Source of the DNA: Actinoplanes nipponensis
GTDB lineage: Bacteria; Actinomycetota; Actinomycetes; Mycobacteriales; Micromonosporaceae
Reading direction: 5' to 3'
DNA: 64,000 nt
Assembly (NCBI RefSeq): GCF_016862275.1
Contig: NZ_BOMQ01000021.1
Coordinates: forward strand, 1-64,000
The notes under the pieces are model-generated. The model was not told where the DNA came from, ran no database searches, and saw only the letters and a program-made list of their open reading frames with translations. The position numbers were made by a program, and so were the translations under genes. Positions 8,586-16,844 of the stretch are shown in pieces; within the stretch, counting starts at the first letter, position 1, and every line of letters begins with the position of its first letter.

Positions 8586-9404
8586 CTACGGGCGGCTCGG
8601 GGCGGGTGGGCCGGATCTCGGGCCGCCATCCTCGCCGGCCCGCGGGCGGTGGCCGTGCGGGCCGGCCACGTAGTCGACCAGGATGTCGAGGCGGGCCGTG
8701 CCCTGGTCGACGCGCAGCCGCCGGCCTCGGTCCAGGGTCACCAGCCCGTGCAGGGAACTCCAGAACACCTCCGTCCGACTGTCGATGTCCCCGCCGCTCC
8801 TGTCGCCCCTTCCGCTGCCCTGGTCTCGCCCGGCTTTCCCGTCTTTCTCGCCCGGCTTGTCGTCGACGAGCGGGGTGAGTGCGCTGCGAAGCTCGCCGAA
8901 CGCGTCGCGCAGGGGGGCCGGAGTGTCCTCGGCGGCGAAGGCGAGGTCGATCGGGCGGGCGAACATCGCGTCGTACAGGGCCGGGCGGGTGCGGGCGAAT
9001 CCCAGGTAGGCGGCGGCTACCGCGCGCAGGGTCGCCTCGGGGTCGCCGGCCGGTGACCTCTCGTCGGTCTCCGTTCCGCCGGTCCCCGGATCGCCGGTTT
9101 GCTGATCGCTTGTGGGTGAATCGCCGGCCGGTGGCGCGCCGGCCTGCGGGTCGGTGGCAGCGAGGCGGGCGGCCCGGAGCTCATCCGCCAGCTCGGCGAA
9201 GCCCTCGACCGCCACCGCGGCCACGATCGCGTCCTTACCGGGGAAGTGGCTGTAGAGCACCGGCTGGCTGTACTCCACCAGATCGGCCAGCCGCCGCGTG
9301 GTCACCGCCTCCCAGCCCTCGGCCTCGGCCAGCTCACGGGCGGAACGAAGGATCAGCTGACGACGCTCGGCGCGCTCCCGCTCACGTCTCTCCTGCACGG
9401 CCAT
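8586..9404 (-). CDS. TetR-family regulator with low-complexity inserts
   Basis: Predicted repressor, 272 aa. The N-terminal HTH is clear (VTTRRLADLVEYSQPVLYSHFPGKDAIVAAV, about 34-64), and the C-terminal half resembles the WHG-type ligand domain (AAAYLGFARTRPALYDAMF, later WSSLHGLVTL). Two hydrophilic Gly/Asp/Pro-rich stretches, about 82-122 and 185-212, interrupt a domain that is normally about 200 aa in total. ATG 9404 follows TAGGAT (9411-9416) by 6 nt, suggesting a leaderless transcript, and a palindrome overlaps that -10, so autoregulation is likely. Divergent from the DUF4267 gene, the likely target. Confidence 0.85.
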   Translation of the reverse strand: MAVQERRERERAERRQLILRSARELAEAEGWEAVTTRRLADLVEYSQPVLYSHFPGKDAIVAAVAVEGFAELADELRAARLAATDPQAGAPPAGDSPTSDQQTGDPGTGGTETDERSPAGDPEATLRAVAAAYLGFARTRPALYDAMFARPIDLAFAAEDTPAPLRDAFGELRSALTPLVDDKPGEKDGKAGRDQGSGRGDRSGGDIDSRTEVFWSSLHGLVTLDRGRRLRVDQGTARLDILVDYVAGPHGHRPRAGEDGGPRSGPPAPSRP

Positions 9405-9410
9405 GGCGAA

Positions 9411-9472
9411 ATCCTAGCACCGCTAGCGTTCGGAGCAAAGTTAGGTTAGCGTTGCTCTCAGACCTAGCAACG
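9411..9472. promoter_or_regulatory. Divergent promoter with TetR-type operators
   Basis: CTAGC-acc-GCTAG (9414-9426) is a perfect palindrome overlapping the tetR -10 element TAGGAT. A second inverted repeat, CGTTGCT-n9-AGCAACG, lies at 9450-9472 just before the Shine-Dalgarno of the divergent gene. TAGCGTT is repeated at 9424 and 9447. TAGGTT (9442-9447) could be the -10 for the rightward gene. Binding by the adjacent TetR is inferred from position only. Confidence 0.65.
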
Positions 9473-9486
9473 ACAGGAGCAAGCCC

Positions 9487-9960
9487 ATGCGACGTCTGAC
9501 CACCGGGCTGGCCGTGCTGTGCGGCCTCGCCGGCCTGTTCTTCGGCCTCAACTTCCTGCTCAACCCGCACGGCGCCGCCTCCAGCTTCGGCATCGAGCCG
9601 TGGCCGACGGGCGCCGCTTCCGGCTACTTCGTCGTCAAGGCGATGCGCGACATCGCCTACGGTTTGATGATCTTCGCGGTGTTCGTCACGGGCAGCCGCC
9701 GCACGCTGGGCTGGGTCATCCTGGCCGCCGTCACCATCCCGCTCGGCGACGCGGCCGCCGTGGTCACCCACGGTGGGAGCTGGGCAACTGCCCTGGCCGT
9801 GCACGGCAGCGCGGTCGTCCTGGTGGTCCTGACGGCAACCCTGCTGCTGCGCGAGACGGGCGCGGGGGGCTCCGGGACCGATACGGTACGGGGAGATGCG
9901 CACGGTTTGAGCCATCGCCGTGATTCGAGTCATCGCAGTGAGGGGAGTCGCCGACCGTGA
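9487..9960 (+). CDS. DUF4267-like four-helix membrane protein
   Basis: Small integral membrane protein of 157 aa with about four hydrophobic helices (about 5-25, 45-70, 76-98, 103-122) and a hydrophilic, His/Ser/Arg-rich tail. The [18 protein letters not shown] and [10 protein letters not shown] blocks fit the DUF4267 family. Function is unknown. ATG 9487 has AGGAG about 8 nt upstream. It is divergent from, and probably controlled by, the TetR gene, and its stop overlaps the aceB start (GTGA), so the glyoxylate gene may be read from the same promoter. Confidence 0.75.
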   Translation: MRRLTTGLAVLCGLAGLFFGLNFLLNPHGAASSFGIEPWPTGAASGYFVVKAMRDIAYGLMIFAVFVTGSRRTLGWVILAAVTIPLGDAAAVVTHGGSWATALAVHGSAVVLVVLTATLLLRETGAGGSGTDTVRGDAHGLSHRRDSSHRSEGSRRP

Positions 9961-11504
9961 CCGAGATTCTGTCCGACGAAGCCGTGGCGTTCGTGGCGGA
10001 GCTGAACCGGCGGTTCCGGCCGCGCCGCAACGAGCTGCTGGCCGCCCGGGCCGCCCGGCGCGCCGAGATCGCCGCCGGGGGCAGCCTCGATTTCCTCAGC
10101 GAGACGGCCGACATCCGCGCCGGGGACTGGCGCGTGCCGCCCGCGCCCGCCGACCTCACCGACCGGCGGGTGGAGATCACCGGGCCGACCGAGCGCAAGA
10201 TGACCATCAACGCGCTCAACTCCGGCGCGAAGGTCTGGCTGGCCGACCTCGAGGACGCCAACACCCCGCACTGGTCCAACGTCGTCGACGGCCAGCAGAA
10301 CCTGTTCGACGCGATCCGGCGCACGATCCGGCTGGAGACCGACAAGAAGACCTACGAGCTGGGCGAGGGGCCGTACCCGACGATCGTGATGCGGCCCCGC
10401 GGCTGGCACCTGGACGAGCGGCACCTGCCGGTGGACGGCGAGCCGGCCGTCGGGGCGCTGGTCGACTTCGGGCTCTACTTCTTCCACAACGCCGCCGAGC
10501 TGTTGTCGCGGGGCAGCGGGCCGTACTTCTACCTGCCCAAGATGGAGTCGCACAAGGAGGCGGCGCTCTGGAACGACGTCTTCACGTACGCCCAGGAGGC
10601 GCTCGGCATCCCGGTCGGCACCATCAGGGCCACGGTGCTGATCGAGACCATCCCGGCGGCGTTCGAGATGGACGAGATCCTGCACGCCCTGCGCCCGCAC
10701 ATCTCCGGGCTGAACGCCGGCCGCTGGGACTACCTGTTCAGCATCATCAAGTACTTCCGCGACAACCCGGCGATGGTGCTGCCCGACCGGGCGGCCGTGA
10801 CGATGACGGCGCCGTTCATGCGGGCCTACACCGAGCTGCTGGTCTCGACCTGCCACAAGCGCGGCGCGTTCGCGATGGGCGGCATGGCCGCGTTCATCCC
10901 CAGCCGGCGTGACCCGGCGGTCAACGAGGTGGCGCTGGCCAAGGTCCGCGAGGACAAGGAACGCGAGGCCGGCGACGGCTTCGACGGCTCCTGGGTGGCC
11001 CACCCCGACCTCGTGCCGGTCTGCCGGGAGATCTTCGACCGGGTGCTGGGGGACCGGCCGAACCAGCTCGACCGCCGGCGCGACGACGTCAGCGTGGCGG
11101 CGGCGCAGCTGCTCGACGTGGCGGCCACCGGCGGGTCGGTCACCGAGGCCGGCCTGCGCGGCAACGTCTCGGTCGCCCTGCAGTACCTCGAGGCCTGGCT
11201 GCGCGGCAACGGCGCGGTCGCGATCAACAATCTGATGGAGGACGCGGCCACCGCGGAGATCTCCCGTTCCCAGGTCTGGCAGTGGATCCACAACGGGGTG
11301 CGCCTGGCCGACGGCACCGAGGTCACGGCCGACCTGGTCGGGCGGATCGAGGACGAGGAGCTCGCCAAGATCCGTGAGGCGCTGGGGGACCAGGCGTGGG
11401 CCGCCGGCCGCTTCGACGACGCCCGCAAACTGTTCGAGCGGGTCGCGCTGGCCGACGACTTCGCCGAGTTCCTCACGACGGCCGCCTACGACTCGATCGA
11501 CTGA
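9957..11504 (+). CDS. aceB: Malate synthase A
   Basis: Condenses glyoxylate and acetyl-CoA to L-malate. The 515-aa protein is normal length for the A isoform. It has the substrate blocks [11 protein letters not shown] and [16 protein letters not shown], the signature [17 protein letters not shown], and the C-terminal [19 protein letters not shown] segment containing the catalytic aspartate. GTG 9957 has GAGGGGA about 10 nt upstream and overlaps the previous stop. The nearby allantoin genes suggest it uses purine-derived glyoxylate rather than, or as well as, the classical glyoxylate shunt; no isocitrate lyase is present in the window. Confidence 0.96.
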   Translation: MTEILSDEAVAFVAELNRRFRPRRNELLAARAARRAEIAAGGSLDFLSETADIRAGDWRVPPAPADLTDRRVEITGPTERKMTINALNSGAKVWLADLEDANTPHWSNVVDGQQNLFDAIRRTIRLETDKKTYELGEGPYPTIVMRPRGWHLDERHLPVDGEPAVGALVDFGLYFFHNAAELLSRGSGPYFYLPKMESHKEAALWNDVFTYAQEALGIPVGTIRATVLIETIPAAFEMDEILHALRPHISGLNAGRWDYLFSIIKYFRDNPAMVLPDRAAVTMTAPFMRAYTELLVSTCHKRGAFAMGGMAAFIPSRRDPAVNEVALAKVREDKEREAGDGFDGSWVAHPDLVPVCREIFDRVLGDRPNQLDRRRDDVSVAAAQLLDVAATGGSVTEAGLRGNVSVALQYLEAWLRGNGAVAINNLMEDAATAEISRSQVWQWIHNGVRLADGTEVTADLVGRIEDEELAKIREALGDQAWAAGRFDDARKLFERVALADDFAEFLTTAAYDSID

Positions 11505-11506
11505 CG

Positions 11507-12655
11507 ATGCGGCTCAGCGACGACGACTACGCCGCCCTGGACCACCGGCTCGCCGCCCACGACGCGTTCCTGGCCACCCGCTATCCCGGGGAGCGGCCCG
11601 GGCGGCAGCCGGTGCACACGGTCTACATCCCGGCCGACCGCATCGGCGGTTTCCGGGAGTGGGGCGCGCAGGCGCAGGCGGCCCTGGACGGGTGCCCGCC
11701 GCTGCCGTTCCCGGCCGCGCTCGCCGACCGGGTCCGGGCGAAGCTGGCCACCGAGCCGATCGAGGACCTGCGGATCGACTTCGAGGACGGCTACGGCGTC
11801 CGCGACGACGACCAGGAGGACGCGACGGTCAAGGCGGCCGTCGCCGTGCTCGCCGAGGGCCCGCGGCCGCCGTTCCTCGGGATCCGGATCAAGTCGCTGG
11901 AGGCGGCTACCCGCCGGCGCTCGCTGCGCACCTTCGACCTGTTCCTGTCGCTGTACCAGCAGCCCTTCACCGTGACGCTGCCCAAGGTGAGCGGCACCGA
12001 CCAGGTCGCCGCCATGGTCGCGCTGTGCGAGACGCTGGAGCGCGGGTACGGGCTGGCCGCCGGCACGCTGACCTTCGAGATCCAGATCGAGCTGCCGTCG
12101 GCCGTGCTCGGCGCGGACGGCACCGCCACCGTGGCCCGGCTCATCACCGCGGCCGACGGGCGCTGCACGGGCCTGCACTACGGCACGTACGACTACAGCG
12201 CGGCGGCCGGCGTGGCGGCGGCGTACCAGGCGATGGACCACCCGGTCGCCGACTACGCCAAGGCGGTCGTCCAGGCCGCCGCGGCCGGCACCGGGGTCCG
12301 GCTCTCCGACGGGTCGACGAACATCCTGCCGGTCGGCTCGGACGTGGCCGTCCACGACGCCTGGGCGCTGCACCACCGCCTGGTGCGCCGATCCCTGGAA
12401 CGCGGGTTCTACCAAGGGTGGGATCTGCATCCGGCGCAGTTGCCGACCCGCTTCGCGGCGACGTACGCGTTCTTCGCCGACGGGGTGGACGCGGCCTCGA
12501 TCCGGCTGCGCCGCTACCTGGGCCGGCAGTCGAGCGGCATCCTCGACGAACCGGCGACGGCGCGGGCGCTGGCGGGGTATCTGCTGCGGGGGCTGGACTG
12601 CGGGGCACTGGACGAGGTCGGCTTCACCCGGGAGGAGCTGACCGCAATGCTTTGA
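11507..12655 (+). CDS. CitE/HpcH-fold aldolase-like protein (DUF6986 type)
   Basis: A 382-aa protein starting 2 nt after the aceB stop, so co-translated with malate synthase. It resembles the HpcH/HpaI aldolase and citrate lyase beta superfamily: DLRIDFEDGYG, TLPKVSG, FEIQIELPSAVLG (a probable metal-binding acidic residue) and HYGTYDYSAAAG. Proteins like this, often labelled aldolase or DUF6986, travel with malate synthase and allantoin genes in actinomycetes. The reaction is not known. A C-C or C-N lyase acting on a glyoxylate-yielding compound is plausible but unproven. The ATG at 11507 gives the natural N-terminus. Confidence 0.75.
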   Translation: MRLSDDDYAALDHRLAAHDAFLATRYPGERPGRQPVHTVYIPADRIGGFREWGAQAQAALDGCPPLPFPAALADRVRAKLATEPIEDLRIDFEDGYGVRDDDQEDATVKAAVAVLAEGPRPPFLGIRIKSLEAATRRRSLRTFDLFLSLYQQPFTVTLPKVSGTDQVAAMVALCETLERGYGLAAGTLTFEIQIELPSAVLGADGTATVARLITAADGRCTGLHYGTYDYSAAAGVAAAYQAMDHPVADYAKAVVQAAAAGTGVRLSDGSTNILPVGSDVAVHDAWALHHRLVRRSLERGFYQGWDLHPAQLPTRFAATYAFFADGVDAASIRLRRYLGRQSSGILDEPATARALAGYLLRGLDCGALDEVGFTREELTAML

Positions 12656-12800
12656 GAAACCGGCCCGGTGCGGGGTGGGAACGCGGTGCGCGACCGGAGA
12701 GGGGCGGCGAGGCCGAGAAGGCCAGCGGACCCGGATGACCGTGCGGGTCCGGGAAGGCGGCGCGAATAGGTCCCCGACCCAGCCGCCCGGCGGACCCGGT
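12656..12800. other. Short intergenic gap between convergent genes
   Basis: No gene seen. GGACCCG (12727-12733) can pair with CGGGTCC (12744-12750) across a 10-nt loop and may be a weak terminator. Confidence 0.4.
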
Positions 12801-13427
12801 TCAGCCGCCCGACGTCCCGCTGCTGAGACCCGACCCGGTGCTCCCGCGCCCCACGACGTTCGTCTTGACGGTTCCGTTGCTCACCTTCCCGGTGGCCGGC
12901 AGCTTGAAGGCCTTCCGGCTCGCGCGGTCACCGGGCGAGAAATAATCGCCGCCCTCGAGCTGCGCCCCCGTCGGCAGACCCCGGCTGTAGCCGGTGGAGT
13001 GCCACAGGAAGTACGACGACGTCTCGTCCGCGTCCTCGCAGTTCTCCTCGTCGACGATCTCCCCGTCCTCGTCGGCGCAGTAGAAGACCTCGTCCCCCAC
13101 GGCTTCGTCATCGCTGTCCGATTCATCCGACACGTCCGGATCGGACAGCAGGCCCGACGAGCCCGACCCGGACGAGTCGGACCCGGACGAGCCAGAGCCG
13201 GATCCAGAGCCGGAGCCGGATCCAGAGCCGGAGCCGGATCCAGAGCCCGACCCCGGCCCCGAGTCGTAACCGTCGGACTCCCAACCGGAGTCGGCGTACT
13301 CGTCGTCGTAGGAGCTGTCGCAGGCCGCCGTCCCGCCCGCCGCCAGCGCGAGGAAGGCGGCCGTGAGGGCGACTTTGCGGGAGGTCATGCGGGAGGTCAT
13401 GCGGGAGGTCATGCGGCGGGTCGTCAC
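12801..13427 (-). CDS. Ser/Gly-repeat lipoprotein
   Basis: Predicted surface lipoprotein, 208 aa. The N-terminus reads VTTRRMTSRMTSRMTSRK, then a hydrophobic stretch and the lipobox AAGGTAAC near residue 38. A long (GS)n linker of about 20 residues at roughly 60-80 is encoded by a GGATCC/AGAGCCGGAGCC DNA repeat (about 13190-13250). The C-terminal part has an acidic Cys-x12-Cys module (FYCADEDGEIVDEENC) seen in other small actinobacterial surface proteins. GTG 13427 is chosen for the upstream GAGAGCAGGA; three in-frame ATGs in the MTSR repeat (13412, 13400, 13388) are alternatives. Function unknown. Confidence 0.7.
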   Translation of the reverse strand: MTTRRMTSRMTSRMTSRKVALTAAFLALAAGGTAACDSSYDDEYADSGWESDGYDSGPGSGSGSGSGSGSGSGSGSGSGSSGSDSSGSGSSGLLSDPDVSDESDSDDEAVGDEVFYCADEDGEIVDEENCEDADETSSYFLWHSTGYSRGLPTGAQLEGGDYFSPGDRASRKAFKLPATGKVSNGTVKTNVVGRGSTGSGLSSGTSGG

Positions 13428-13607
13428 GGTCCTGCTCTCTGCGTCCGGGCCGGTGGTGCCTCGGGGCGGCGCCCGCTGCTGGATCTTTATACCGGCCGCG
13501 GGCAACCCGCGGCGCCCCGGTGATCCGGCCGGTCGGGAACCGGACACGGACATCTGATCTTGCGGGGTAGCTTCGCGCGACGTAGCCGTGCGGCAACGCT
13601 GGGCGGT

Positions 13608-13613
13608 TAGGCT
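13608..13613 (+). promoter_or_regulatory. -10 element of the allantoin operon (leaderless)
   Basis: TAGGCT ends 6 nt before the allantoinase ATG and no Shine-Dalgarno is present, so transcription probably starts at the A of the ATG. No clear -35 is visible, which would fit activator-dependent or weak transcription. Confidence 0.55.
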
Positions 13614-13619
13614 CGGCGC

Positions 13620-14933
13620 ATGGTCGATCTCGTGCTGCGGTCCCGGCGTGCCGTCGTCGCGGACGGCGAGCGCCCCGCCGCCGTCTCCGTCGCCGGGGGA
13701 CGGATCGTCGCCGTGGACGACCATGACGCCCGGGTCGACGCGGCCGAGGAGGTCGATCTGGGCGACGTGGCGCTGCTGCCCGGCCTGGTCGACACCCATG
13801 TGCACGTCAACGAGCCCGGGCGGACCGAGTGGGAGGGCTTCGCCACCGCCACCCGGGCCGCCGCGGCCGGCGGGGTCACCGCCATCGTGGACATGCCGCT
13901 CAACAGCCTGCCGCCGACCGTCGACGTGGACGCGCTGATCGTCAAGTTGGCGGCGGCCCGCGGTCAGCTCCACGTCGACGTGGGTTTCTGGGGCGGTGCG
14001 ATCCCCGGCAACGTGGGCGCGCTGCCCGCGCTGCACGCCGCCGGGGTGTACGGCTTCAAGGCGTTCCTCGCCGACTCCGGCGTCCCCGAGTTCCCGCCGC
14101 TGAGCCCGGACCAGCTGGAGGAGGCCCTGCGCGCGGTCGACGCCCAGTTCGTGGTGCACGCCGAGGACCCCGGCCACCTGCACCCGGCCGCCTCCTCCCC
14201 GGCGTACGCGGACTTTCTCGCCTCCCGGCCGCCCGACGCCGAGCACGCCGCCGTCGCCACCGCGATCGCGGCCGCGCGCGCCACCGGCCGGCGCGTGCAC
14301 ATCCTGCACCTGTCCGCCGCGACCGCCCTGCCGCTGATCGAGCGGGCCCGGGCCGACGGGCTGCCGGTCACCGCCGAGACCTGCCCGCACTACCTGACCC
14401 TGGACGCCGCGCACATCCCGGCCGGCGCGACCGAGTTCAAGTGCTGCCCGCCGATCCGCGACGCCGCCAACGCCGACCGGCTCTGGGCCGCCCTGGCCGA
14501 CGGGCTGATCAGCTGCGTGGTCAGCGACCACTCGCCGTGCACCCCCGAGCTCAAGCGGCAGGACACCGGCGACTTCGCGGCGGCCTGGGGCGGCATCGCC
14601 TCCGTGCAGCTGGGCCTGCCGGTGGTCTGGACGGCCGCCCGGGCCCGGGGGCACACCCTCGCCGACGTGGTGAGCTGGATGGCCCGGCGCCCCGCCGAGC
14701 TGGTCGGGCTGGCCGGCAAGGGCCGGATCGCCGTGGGCGCCGACGCCGATCTGGTGGCGTTCGACCCGGAGGCGGAATTCACCGTCGATCCGGTACGGCT
14801 GCACCACCGCAACCCCGTCACGCCGTACGCGGGAAAGGTCCTGGCGGGTGTGGTCCGCACGACCTGGCTGCGCGGACGGACCGTGACCGGCGACGCCCCC
14901 CGCGGCGTCTTCCTGACCCGGGAGGGTTCCTGA
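13620..14933 (+). CDS. allB: Allantoinase
   Basis: Opens the hydantoin ring of allantoin to allantoate. The 437-aa cyclic amidohydrolase carries all key blocks: [16 protein letters not shown] (metal HxH), [22 protein letters not shown] with the lysine expected to be carbamylated, [19 protein letters not shown], and VVSDHSPC with the metal aspartate. It follows a leaderless-type promoter, and its stop overlaps the allantoicase ATG by one base (TGATG), so the two form an operon. It sits 7 kb from the uricase operon in the same orientation, completing the path to allantoate. Confidence 0.96.
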   Translation: MVDLVLRSRRAVVADGERPAAVSVAGGRIVAVDDHDARVDAAEEVDLGDVALLPGLVDTHVHVNEPGRTEWEGFATATRAAAAGGVTAIVDMPLNSLPPTVDVDALIVKLAAARGQLHVDVGFWGGAIPGNVGALPALHAAGVYGFKAFLADSGVPEFPPLSPDQLEEALRAVDAQFVVHAEDPGHLHPAASSPAYADFLASRPPDAEHAAVATAIAAARATGRRVHILHLSAATALPLIERARADGLPVTAETCPHYLTLDAAHIPAGATEFKCCPPIRDAANADRLWAALADGLISCVVSDHSPCTPELKRQDTGDFAAAWGGIASVQLGLPVVWTAARARGHTLADVVSWMARRPAELVGLAGKGRIAVGADADLVAFDPEAEFTVDPVRLHHRNPVTPYAGKVLAGVVRTTWLRGRTVTGDAPRGVFLTREGS

Positions 14934-15934
14934 TGGAGGAGTTCACGCTGCTGCCCGACCTCGCGTCGCGCGTCTTCGGCGGCGGGGTGGTGTTCGCCAA
15001 CGACGAGTTCTTCGCCGCCGCCGACCACCTGGTCGAGCCGGCCGCCCCGGTGTTCGCGCCGAAGACCTTCGGGCACAAGGGCCAGGTGTACGACGGCTGG
15101 GAGACCCGCCGCCGCCGCGAGCCCGGCCACGACACCGCGATCATCCGGCTCGGCGCGCCCGGCATCGTGCACGGCGTCGACATCGACACGGCCTTCTTCA
15201 CCGGCAACTATCCGCCGCACGCCTCGGTGGAGGGCGCGGCGCTGGAGGGCTATCCCGACCCGATCCAGCTCGCCGAGGCGCACTGGGTGCCGCTCGTGCC
15301 GCGGTCCCCGCTGGCCGGCGACAGCCAGAACCTGTTCGCGGTCGACTCCAGCCAGCGCTTCACGCACATCCGGCTGAACATCCACCCCGACGGCGGGGTG
15401 GCCCGGCTGCGGGTGCACGGCGAGGTGGTGCCCGACCCGAGGCTGCTGCCGAGCGTCTTCGACGTGGCCGCCGCCGAGTACGGCGCCCGCATCGCCGGGT
15501 GCAGCAACATGTTCTACGGCCACCCGCAGAACATGATCTATCCCGGCCTGGCCCGCTCGATGGGGGACGGCTGGGAGACTTCGCGGCGCCGCGACGACAG
15601 CAACGACTGGGTGCTGGTGCAGCTGGCCGTGCCGTCGGTGATCGAGCTGGCCGAGCTGGACACCAGCCACTTCAAGGGCAACGCGCCGGGCAGCGCGATG
15701 CTGCGCGGCATCGACGCGCGGACCGGGCTGCTCGACGACCCGACCGACTGGTTCGACCTGTTGCCGCAGGTGCGGCTCTCCCCGGACACCCGGCACCGGT
15801 TCGGGGTGTCGGTGGTGCCGGTCGCCACCCACGTGCGGCTGGACATCTTCCCGGACGGCGGCATGGCCCGGCTGCGCCTGCACGGCCGCCCGGACGGCGC
15901 CGTGCTCCGCGCCCGCTTCGAGGCCGTGACGTAG
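14933..15934 (+). CDS. alc: Allantoicase
   Basis: Hydrolyses allantoate to ureidoglycolate and urea. The 333-aa product contains the two internal repeats of the family: FGHKGQVYDGWETRRRREPGHD with HGVDIDTAFFTGNYPP in the first half, and GDGWETSRRRDDSNDW with LAELDTSHFKGNAPG in the second. Each half ends with HIRLNIHPDGGVARLRVHG or VRLDIFPDGGMARLRLHG. Translation is coupled to allantoinase. Choosing allantoicase rather than the AllC amidohydrolase route means ureidoglycolate is the next intermediate; the enzyme for it is not in the window. Confidence 0.96.
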   Translation: MEEFTLLPDLASRVFGGGVVFANDEFFAAADHLVEPAAPVFAPKTFGHKGQVYDGWETRRRREPGHDTAIIRLGAPGIVHGVDIDTAFFTGNYPPHASVEGAALEGYPDPIQLAEAHWVPLVPRSPLAGDSQNLFAVDSSQRFTHIRLNIHPDGGVARLRVHGEVVPDPRLLPSVFDVAAAEYGARIAGCSNMFYGHPQNMIYPGLARSMGDGWETSRRRDDSNDWVLVQLAVPSVIELAELDTSHFKGNAPGSAMLRGIDARTGLLDDPTDWFDLLPQVRLSPDTRHRFGVSVVPVATHVRLDIFPDGGMARLRLHGRPDGAVLRARFEAVT

Positions 15935-15968
15935 CCGGAGGCCATGACGTAAACGGGGTGCTCAAGGG

Positions 15969-16754
15969 CTAGGGCAGCTCCACCGGGCCGGTGTGGTCGT
16001 CGGCCGGCAGGTCGCCGCCGGCCACCGCGGTGATCACCAGCTCCGGCATGGTCAGCAGCCCGGACAGCGTCGTGGCCAGCGCGGTGTCCGCCGCGTCGCG
16101 GCCGGTGGCGATCCGGATCAGGCTCGGCCGGGGGGCCAGCCCGGTCGCGTCCCACACCTGCCACCGGCCCTCCAGCGCGGTCTCCACCACCAGGTGGAAG
16201 TCCATCGGGGACAGGCCCGGGGCGTAGACCGCCGCCACCCGGGCCGGCACGTTCATCGCCCGGCAGAGCGTGGCGACCAGGTGGGCGTAGTCGCGGCACA
16301 CGCCCCGGCCGTCGAGCAGCGTGTCCGCCGCGTCGGTCGACGGCCCGCTGCTGCCCGCCTCGTAGCGCAGGTGATCGTGCACCCAGTCCCGGATCGCCCG
16401 CACGGTGGCGGTGGCGTCCGGCCGGCCGCCGAACAGCCCGCCCGCGAAGCCGGCCATCCTGTCCGACGGGCAGTACCGGCTCGGCCGCAGCGCCTCGACC
16501 CGGTCCAGCTCGGTGACCCCGGGCGGGGCCGGACGGGTCACGGCCACCTCCGCCGCGTACCGCACGGTCAGCCGGCCCTCCGGGGCCCGGACGAGGTGCT
16601 GGCGTCCGGGCAGCTCCACCGCGGCCAGGGCGCGGCCCCCGCTGTCCAGCGAGAGCGACTCGGCGACCGGGTCGGCGGCGGCGATCCGCAGGACGATCTC
16701 CGCGCTCGCGGTGACATCGAAGACGAGGGTGGCGCCGACCTGGGAGGTTCTCAC
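15969..16754 (-). CDS. Transglutaminase-like domain protein
   Basis: A 261-aa cytosolic cysteine-protease-fold protein. The N-terminal part is the bacterial transglutaminase-like N domain, and the C-terminal core has the catalytic triad: GRGVCRDYAHL (Cys about 152), MDFHLVVET (His about 186) and WQVWDATG (Asp about 201). Such proteins may act as proteases or amide transferases, and the substrate cannot be deduced. GTG 16754 follows TACCGT (16762-16767) by 7 nt, a leaderless layout; GTG 16763 is another in-frame start. Divergent from the APH-like kinase and convergent with allantoicase. Confidence 0.85.
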   Translation of the reverse strand: MRTSQVGATLVFDVTASAEIVLRIAAADPVAESLSLDSGGRALAAVELPGRQHLVRAPEGRLTVRYAAEVAVTRPAPPGVTELDRVEALRPSRYCPSDRMAGFAGGLFGGRPDATATVRAIRDWVHDHLRYEAGSSGPSTDAADTLLDGRGVCRDYAHLVATLCRAMNVPARVAAVYAPGLSPMDFHLVVETALEGRWQVWDATGLAPRPSLIRIATGRDAADTALATTLSGLLTMPELVITAVAGGDLPADDHTGPVELP

Positions 16755-16761
16755 GGACGCC

Positions 16762-16838
16762 ACGGTAGCCGGAGCGCGATGTCGGCCGGGTTTCGGCGGG
16801 AAAACGCGTTCGCGTACGCGCGGAGCCACCGCTACGGT
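16762..16838. promoter_or_regulatory. Divergent leaderless promoters
   Basis: On the minus strand TACCGT (16762-16767) lies 7 nt before GTG 16754. On the plus strand TACGGT (16833-16838) lies 6 nt before GTG 16845. Neither gene has a Shine-Dalgarno, so both probably start transcription at the start codon. Confidence 0.5.
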
Positions 16839-16844
16839 CCCCTC

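Noticed and set aside
12675..13523. Plus-strand frame opposite the Ser/Gly lipoprotein
   Set aside because: The minus strand has a signal peptide, lipobox and ribosome site; the plus frame has none.
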